A stretch of DNA of 8,875 bases from Candidatus Zixiibacteriota bacterium (lineage in GTDB: Bacteria; Zixibacteria; MSB-5A5; GN15; FEB-12), in contig DAOWMZ010000051.1 in NCBI GenBank assembly GCA_030642845.1, positions 1-8,875 of the forward strand, given 5' to 3'. How positions within the stretch are numbered: position 1 is the first letter of the stretch; every line of letters starts with the position of its first letter. The notes beneath the pieces were generated by a model. That model saw nothing but the letters and a program-made list of their open reading frames with translations. It made no database searches and was not told the origin of the DNA. The translations under genes and the position numbers were made by a program. Below are positions 4,888 through 8,875 of the stretch, in pieces.

Positions 4888-6606
4888 CTATTTTTCCACT
4901 CCTAATATATCCCATAATAATGCCGGGGGTATGGAACCCTCGGCTAAAATTGCATTATTGAATTCCTTTAATGAAAAATTATCGCCCTCTTTTTCCATTA
5001 CCTCATTACGCATCCTCATAATCTCCCGTTTGCCCATCAGGTAAGCCATCTGATATGTAGGTGAATGCGTATAGCGACGAACTTCTTTTGCAATATATTC
5101 TCGTCCTGAATCAGTGGTGACATCGAGCGTGTTTATCATCCAGTTTACAGCACCGGAATAACTAAGCTGGCCGGTATGAAGGCGAACATCGGCAACAATG
5201 CGAGCCGCTCGAAATCTTATACCTCCCAAAATCGATAGCCATCGTGCAGGGTCTTCCTCACCGTAGAGACCGGCATGATAAACCATCTCTTCGCAGTATA
5301 ATGCCCAGCCTTCGATCATCATAAGATTGAACTGCGATTTCCGCACCGGATCAGAGTGCATCCCGGCTAACTGTAATTGCAAGTGATGTCCGGGGTATGC
5401 TTCGTGAACAACCGATCCTTTGAATCCGCGCCGGTGAATATAACGAAAGCGGCCGTCAAGCTGCTTTTGATCCAATTCCTCCGGAAGCGGTCTGACATAA
5501 AAATATCCATGCTGAATTGTATCAAACGGTGCCGCCGGCTGATAGGCGATGCCGCTGATCATTGATCTTAAAAATGGTGGTGTTTCGATAACTGTTACCG
5601 GAGCTATATTTTCAGGGATAGTTACGATGTTATTCACTTGCAAGAATATCTTTATTTGCTCTGTTTCCCAGTTGTAATAATCGAGAATATCACCCTTGCT
5701 GAAACAGGCCGGAATGAAAACTGAATCCTGACCATTCTGGTGCTGTTCTTCGACATACTGTTCATACTCATCATAAACAATCTGAATTTCTTCCAGAAGA
5801 CGCTCTCCCAGCACTAATAGAGAATCAGAATCAAAATCGAGAAAATATTCATGTGATAGTTTATAATCAAAATTATCTTTCCCGATAGCAAAAGCAGTTT
5901 CAGGACCGACTTTGATTTCAGAAAGCCAGTTCATGAAATCATTCATCGCTTCCCGGGCTTTAGTTGATACTTTTAAAATATTATCCGCTTTTTCGGGAGA
6001 TTCTTTCATAAGTTCCGCAGCAACTTCCTGATAAAAATTCATTCCCGATTCAAGAGATTCGACTGCAGCATCAATAAATACTTGAGGTGGTTTTTTAATA
6101 TTCTTTCTCGCTACAGTAAGATAGCGCGGTACAGCTTTCATCCGGTTGACTATTGAAACTGATCGTTCTGAAAGAGGAGCATCGCTAGATAATAAAAGAA
6201 AATAAATTCCGTTTACAATTTCTTCGGCATATAAATGAGGAGATTTTTTATACCAGGCTATCTGCTTAATATCATGCAAAGCTATATCAACATTCGATTT
6301 TATTAATCTTTTATTAATGTATTGATATTCAGTCAGGTTGGATTGTTTGTAGCGGTATAATATTTTTTCATAATTTTTTAGTTTACGAACAAACTCTTTA
6401 ATAGAAGATGAAGAGTAATCGGTTAAGCGATGATCATAGGAATGTATACCCATTTCCGTTGAACGAACAGGATAGAATGACTGGATAGTTTCCAAAATCT
6501 CCAGACATAGTTTTTCGAAAGTTTGTTTTTTTGCTTCCACATTTGCCGTTGAAACAAATAACAGGCAAGTAGTCAATATAATAAAAGTGGTAATTCTATG
6601 TAGCAT
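4888..6606 (-). CDS. Secreted DUF885 family metallopeptidase-like protein
   Basis: The 572-residue product begins with a Sec signal peptide (about 1-25: basic LHR, hydrophobic TTFIILTTCLLFVSTA, then NVEA as a likely signal peptidase I site; no lipobox cysteine after it), so it acts in the periplasm or outside. The family mark is HEAYPGHH at 401-408, a zinc-site variant in which H401, E402 and probably H407 or H408 take part. It is followed by EGWALYCEEM (E432 as a likely further ligand). The family is treated as a metallopeptidase or carboxypeptidase group, but the substrate is unknown. Length matches full-size members and no break is seen. AAGGAG lies five bases upstream of ATG 6606. A 111-bp gap separates it from rlmD, enough for its own promoter, though no convincing one was found. 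The RAYT island follows it. Confidence 0.9.
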   Translation of the reverse strand: MLHRITTFIILTTCLLFVSTANVEAKKQTFEKLCLEILETIQSFYPVRSTEMGIHSYDHRLTDYSSSSIKEFVRKLKNYEKILYRYKQSNLTEYQYINKRLIKSNVDIALHDIKQIAWYKKSPHLYAEEIVNGIYFLLLSSDAPLSERSVSIVNRMKAVPRYLTVARKNIKKPPQVFIDAAVESLESGMNFYQEVAAELMKESPEKADNILKVSTKAREAMNDFMNWLSEIKVGPETAFAIGKDNFDYKLSHEYFLDFDSDSLLVLGERLLEEIQIVYDEYEQYVEEQHQNGQDSVFIPACFSKGDILDYYNWETEQIKIFLQVNNIVTIPENIAPVTVIETPPFLRSMISGIAYQPAAPFDTIQHGYFYVRPLPEELDQKQLDGRFRYIHRRGFKGSVVHEAYPGHHLQLQLAGMHSDPVRKSQFNLMMIEGWALYCEEMVYHAGLYGEEDPARWLSILGGIRFRAARIVADVRLHTGQLSYSGAVNWMINTLDVTTDSGREYIAKEVRRYTHSPTYQMAYLMGKREIMRMRNEVMEKEGDNFSLKEFNNAILAEGSIPPALLWDILGVEK

Positions 6607-6620
6607 CAGGACTCCTTATA
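6604..6620 (-). promoter_or_regulatory. Ribosome binding site of the DUF885 gene
   Basis: On the minus strand AAGGAG is followed by TCCTG and then ATG at 6606. The five-base spacing supports this start and the predicted signal peptide. Confidence 0.7.
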
Positions 6621-6717
6621 ATTATTGAAGCCAATGTAATTATTATCGGCTTTAAGGGCAAGTACTCTTGACCATGCCATAATTTGCTATTTATGAATTA
6701 TACAATTTAAAGGAAAA

Positions 6718-8076
6718 TTATTCCCTGTAAAAAACACCAACGACCTCGATATGCATGGTATGCGGGAACATATCTATCGGTTTAACTTCGGGAAGGAGGT
6801 AGCCGGCTTTGACAATTTCGGCGGCATCACGGGCAAAAGTAGAGGGATTGCAGGAAATATAGAGTATTTTCTCAGGGTTCAATCTGATCAACCGGCGCAG
6901 AGCTTTGGGGGTCATTCCGGCTCGGGGAGGATCAATTATTATAATATTATATGACTTATCAGTGGCATATTCACTTCGAAGAAAATCTTTTACATCACCA
7001 TGATAAAACTCAATATTATTAATATTATTTACCTTGGCATTCTCACGAGCGGCTACAACCGCATCCTCTACAACCTCTACCCCAACAACTTTATAAGCAT
7101 GCTTGGCAATAAGAAGCCCGATTGATCCGGTCCCACAGTAAAGGTCCATAACCCGGTCGGTTTTTTCGGGAAGAATCATATCAAAAGCGGCTCTATAAAG
7201 TGTTTCACACTGGACTGAATTTGTCTGGAAAAATGTATTTGAGCGAATTCGCAAACGACAGCCCAATATCTGCTCTTCAATATAACCTAAACCGTAAAGT
7301 ACTTTTTCAATCTCACCTACAGCACTATTGGATTTCTGTCCATTCTGACTATGTATCAGATTTTTTACTTCGGGAAAGAATTCCTTCATTTTCTTTATTA
7401 GTTCGTTTCGAGAAGGAATCTCTCCATAGTTGGTAACAATATTTACCATTATGTCACCACTTGATCTTGCCTCTCTGATAACGAGAAATCGCATAAAGCC
7501 GGTATGGTTTAAGATATCATAGACAGAAATGCTATGCTCCTGCACAAACTCTCTCAGCCAGATTACAATCTCATTAGCTAAATCCGACTGCAGAAAACAT
7601 TTTTCAATATCAAAGACCTTATCAAATCTTCTTTTGACATGAAGCCCGAGATTGAAGCTTTTATCTTCATTGGCATTAAAGGAGAATTCCATTTTGTTGC
7701 GATATTTGAAAAGTTCAGCCGATCCAACCGCAGTAAAGACTTTTACATCTTTCAACCCCCCGATTCGCTCGATACAATCAACAACTTGTTTCTGCTTAAA
7801 CTCCAATTGGGCATGATAGGCCAGATCCTGCCAGGTGCACCCGCCGCAAATATCAAAGTGCTGGCAGGGAGGATCGATTCTCAAATCAGACTTACTGATT
7901 ATCTCTTTTACTATTGCTTCATCATAACGGGGTTTGGATCGAACGATTTCAGCCAATACCTTTTCTCCCGGAAGTCCTCCGTTTAAAAAGACTACTTTTC
8001 CTTCTTCATTGTTTGCCACTGCTTTTCCGTTGAAAGCGAGATCTTTTATTTCAAGTTCAACTAATTTATCGTTCAC
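6718..8076 (-). CDS. rlmD: 23S rRNA (uracil-C5)-methyltransferase, RlmD/RumA family
   Basis: The enzyme uses S-adenosylmethionine to make 5-methyluridine in 23S rRNA (position 1939 in E. coli). The 452 residues show, in order, an N-terminal TRAM RNA-binding domain (about 1-58); iron-sulfur cysteines C71, C77 and C80 in CQHFDICGGCTW, with the fourth ligand C160; the SAM-binding motif DLYCGTGSIG (311-320); IIDPPRAG (D382 as a family-conserved residue); and the catalytic nucleophile C409 in YISCNPSTFARD, with HTMHIEVV near the C-terminus. The complete cluster argues for RlmD rather than the cluster-less TrmA. The exact target uridine is inferred from the family. It starts at GTG 8076 with GGGAG five bases upstream, inside the end of the metal exporter gene, which ends 2 bp before. 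The two genes are therefore probably cotranscribed and coupled. Confidence 0.93.
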   Translation of the reverse strand: MNDKLVELEIKDLAFNGKAVANNEEGKVVFLNGGLPGEKVLAEIVRSKPRYDEAIVKEIISKSDLRIDPPCQHFDICGGCTWQDLAYHAQLEFKQKQVVDCIERIGGLKDVKVFTAVGSAELFKYRNKMEFSFNANEDKSFNLGLHVKRRFDKVFDIEKCFLQSDLANEIVIWLREFVQEHSISVYDILNHTGFMRFLVIREARSSGDIMVNIVTNYGEIPSRNELIKKMKEFFPEVKNLIHSQNGQKSNSAVGEIEKVLYGLGYIEEQILGCRLRIRSNTFFQTNSVQCETLYRAAFDMILPEKTDRVMDLYCGTGSIGLLIAKHAYKVVGVEVVEDAVVAARENAKVNNINNIEFYHGDVKDFLRSEYATDKSYNIIIIDPPRAGMTPKALRRLIRLNPEKILYISCNPSTFARDAAEIVKAGYLLPEVKPIDMFPHTMHIEVVGVFYRE

Positions 8077-8078
8077 AA

Positions 8079-8875
8079 TTACTCCCGGTCATGATCATTA
8101 GTATGACACAAAATATCACTGTGATCACAGTCTCCTGTTTCAAGCTGGATTGTCCCATGTCCTATGCCGAACTGTTCGTGTAACATATTGTTAATATCAG
8201 CAATAATAGCCGGTCCAGTCAAGAGATCCTTTTGTTCGAGAGTGACATGGCAAGAGAGGGCAATATCCTTTGAGGATAATGACCAGATATGAAGGTCATG
8301 CACATTTTTTACTTTGGAAATTTCTTTAATGGCCGTGTGCACTTTGTCAAAATTAATATTAGCCGGGACAGCTTCAAGGAAAATCCAGACCGCCTCTTTG
8401 ATAACCAGGTACGATGACCAGAAAATCATCATGGCAATTGCAGCAGTAAGGAAAACATCTATCAGATACCATTCGGTCAATATGATAATCACTCCTCCGG
8501 CCAAAACCACTACCGATGACATGGTATCATAGAGCATATGCAGAAAAGCTGCTTTCATATTCAGTGAACTATTCTTTTCCGAATGCAATAACCAGATAGA
8601 GACAAAATTCCCCAACAAACCAATAAATGCAACCGTCATAAAAATAATAGGGGCTTTGATAGGTTGAGGATCAATAAAACGGTTGTACGCTTCTACTAAT
8701 ATGAATACTGCTATTACGACTAATGCAACAGCAGATATCAAGGCAGTCATGACTTCGATTCGCTTGTATCCAAAAGTGGAACGTTTGGTAGCCGGGAGTT
8801 GTGATCCTTTTATTCCTATCCAAGCTAAAATAAGAGCGGCTACATCGGAGAGATTATGAACAGCATCGGCAATCA
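8079..8875 (-). CDS. Cation diffusion facilitator (CDF) metal exporter, 5' end outside the window
   Basis: The open frame continues to the window edge, so the true start is not visible; 264 residues are seen. An internal ATG at 8750 is not the start, because the conserved DAVHNLSD of transmembrane helix 2 lies upstream of it, at 8829-8873. That motif, with HMLYD in helix 5, gives the H/D metal-transport site seen in CzcD/ZnT-type zinc exporters (COG1230 group). Several hydrophobic helices follow (MTALISAVALVVIAVFILVE; IIFMTVAFIGLLGNFVSIWL; VVVLAGGVIIILTEW; LTAAIAMMIFWSSYLVI). A cytoplasmic CDF C-terminal domain contains VHDLHIWSL and ALSCHVTLE. The last 18 residues hold Cys, His and Asp (CDHSDILCHTNDHD), possibly a metal-sensing tail. 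Zinc is the likeliest substrate, but cobalt, cadmium or others are possible. It precedes rlmD by 2 bp. Confidence 0.93.
   Translation of the reverse strand, partial: IADAVHNLSDVAALILAWIGIKGSQLPATKRSTFGYKRIEVMTALISAVALVVIAVFILVEAYNRFIDPQPIKAPIIFMTVAFIGLLGNFVSIWLLHSEKNSSLNMKAAFLHMLYDTMSSVVVLAGGVIIILTEWYLIDVFLTAAIAMMIFWSSYLVIKEAVWIFLEAVPANINFDKVHTAIKEISKVKNVHDLHIWSLSSKDIALSCHVTLEQKDLLTGPAIIADINNMLHEQFGIGHGTIQLETGDCDHSDILCHTNDHDRE

Noticed and set aside
6607..6717. Intrinsic terminator from AAGCC/GGCTT in the rlmD-DUF885 gap
   Set aside because: The stem is only five base pairs with a loop of about 15 nt and there is no U-run on the minus strand.
8079..8750. CDF exporter as a complete 223-residue gene starting at ATG 8750
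   Set aside because: The frame stays open to the window edge and includes the conserved DAVHNLSD helix-2 motif upstream of this ATG, so the gene is only cut by the window.

Overview
This is an AT-rich stretch (roughly 40% GC by eye) of a bacterial chromosome. All ten recognisable protein genes lie on the minus strand, so the transcriptional order runs from high to low coordinates. Most are housekeeping genes. A Sec signal peptide, a YajC homologue, ordinary Shine-Dalgarno sequences (AAGGAG type) and REP/BIME repeats with their own tyrosine transposase suggest a free-living bacterium, probably an uncultured diderm. The mix (YajC-Def-Fmt-RNase G, plus a GerW/DUF2953 pair outside an obvious Firmicute context) would fit an FCB-type candidate phylum, but that placement is inference and weakly supported.

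Right part (8875 to 6718): the visible portion of a cation diffusion facilitator metal exporter is followed after 2 bp by rlmD, an iron-sulfur 23S rRNA m5U methyltransferase. The two are almost certainly cotranscribed. Next (6606 to 4888) comes a secreted DUF885 metallopeptidase-like protein with its own strong ribosome binding site.

Middle (4887 to 4088): a mobile-element island. A REP-associated tyrosine transposase (RAYT) gene is flanked by two copies of a 61-bp palindromic element and carries a third copy in frame inside its own coding sequence. Each element is two inverted REP hairpins with a GTAG foot on opposite strands. A decayed half-copy touches the transposase stop codon.

Centre-left (4087 to 3018): a DUF2953 membrane protein and a GerW/YtfJ-family protein overlap through TGATG, as a translationally coupled pair. 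The adjacent ytfI-ytfJ genes of Bacillus are the known parallel.

Gap (2668 to 3017): about 350 bp without a clear protein gene. It holds a plausible plus-strand promoter, two hairpins and a strong plus-strand intrinsic terminator, so it probably encodes a small RNA of about 250 nt (or a very small protein) running against all its neighbours.

Left part (2667 to 1): yajC (Sec translocase accessory), def (peptide deformylase), fmt (Met-tRNA formyltransferase) and rng (RNase G/E, cut by the window edge), spaced 15, 69 and 2 bp apart, form a likely operon linking protein export, N-terminal formyl-methionine cycling and RNA processing. The def-fmt gap contains overlapping inverted repeats.
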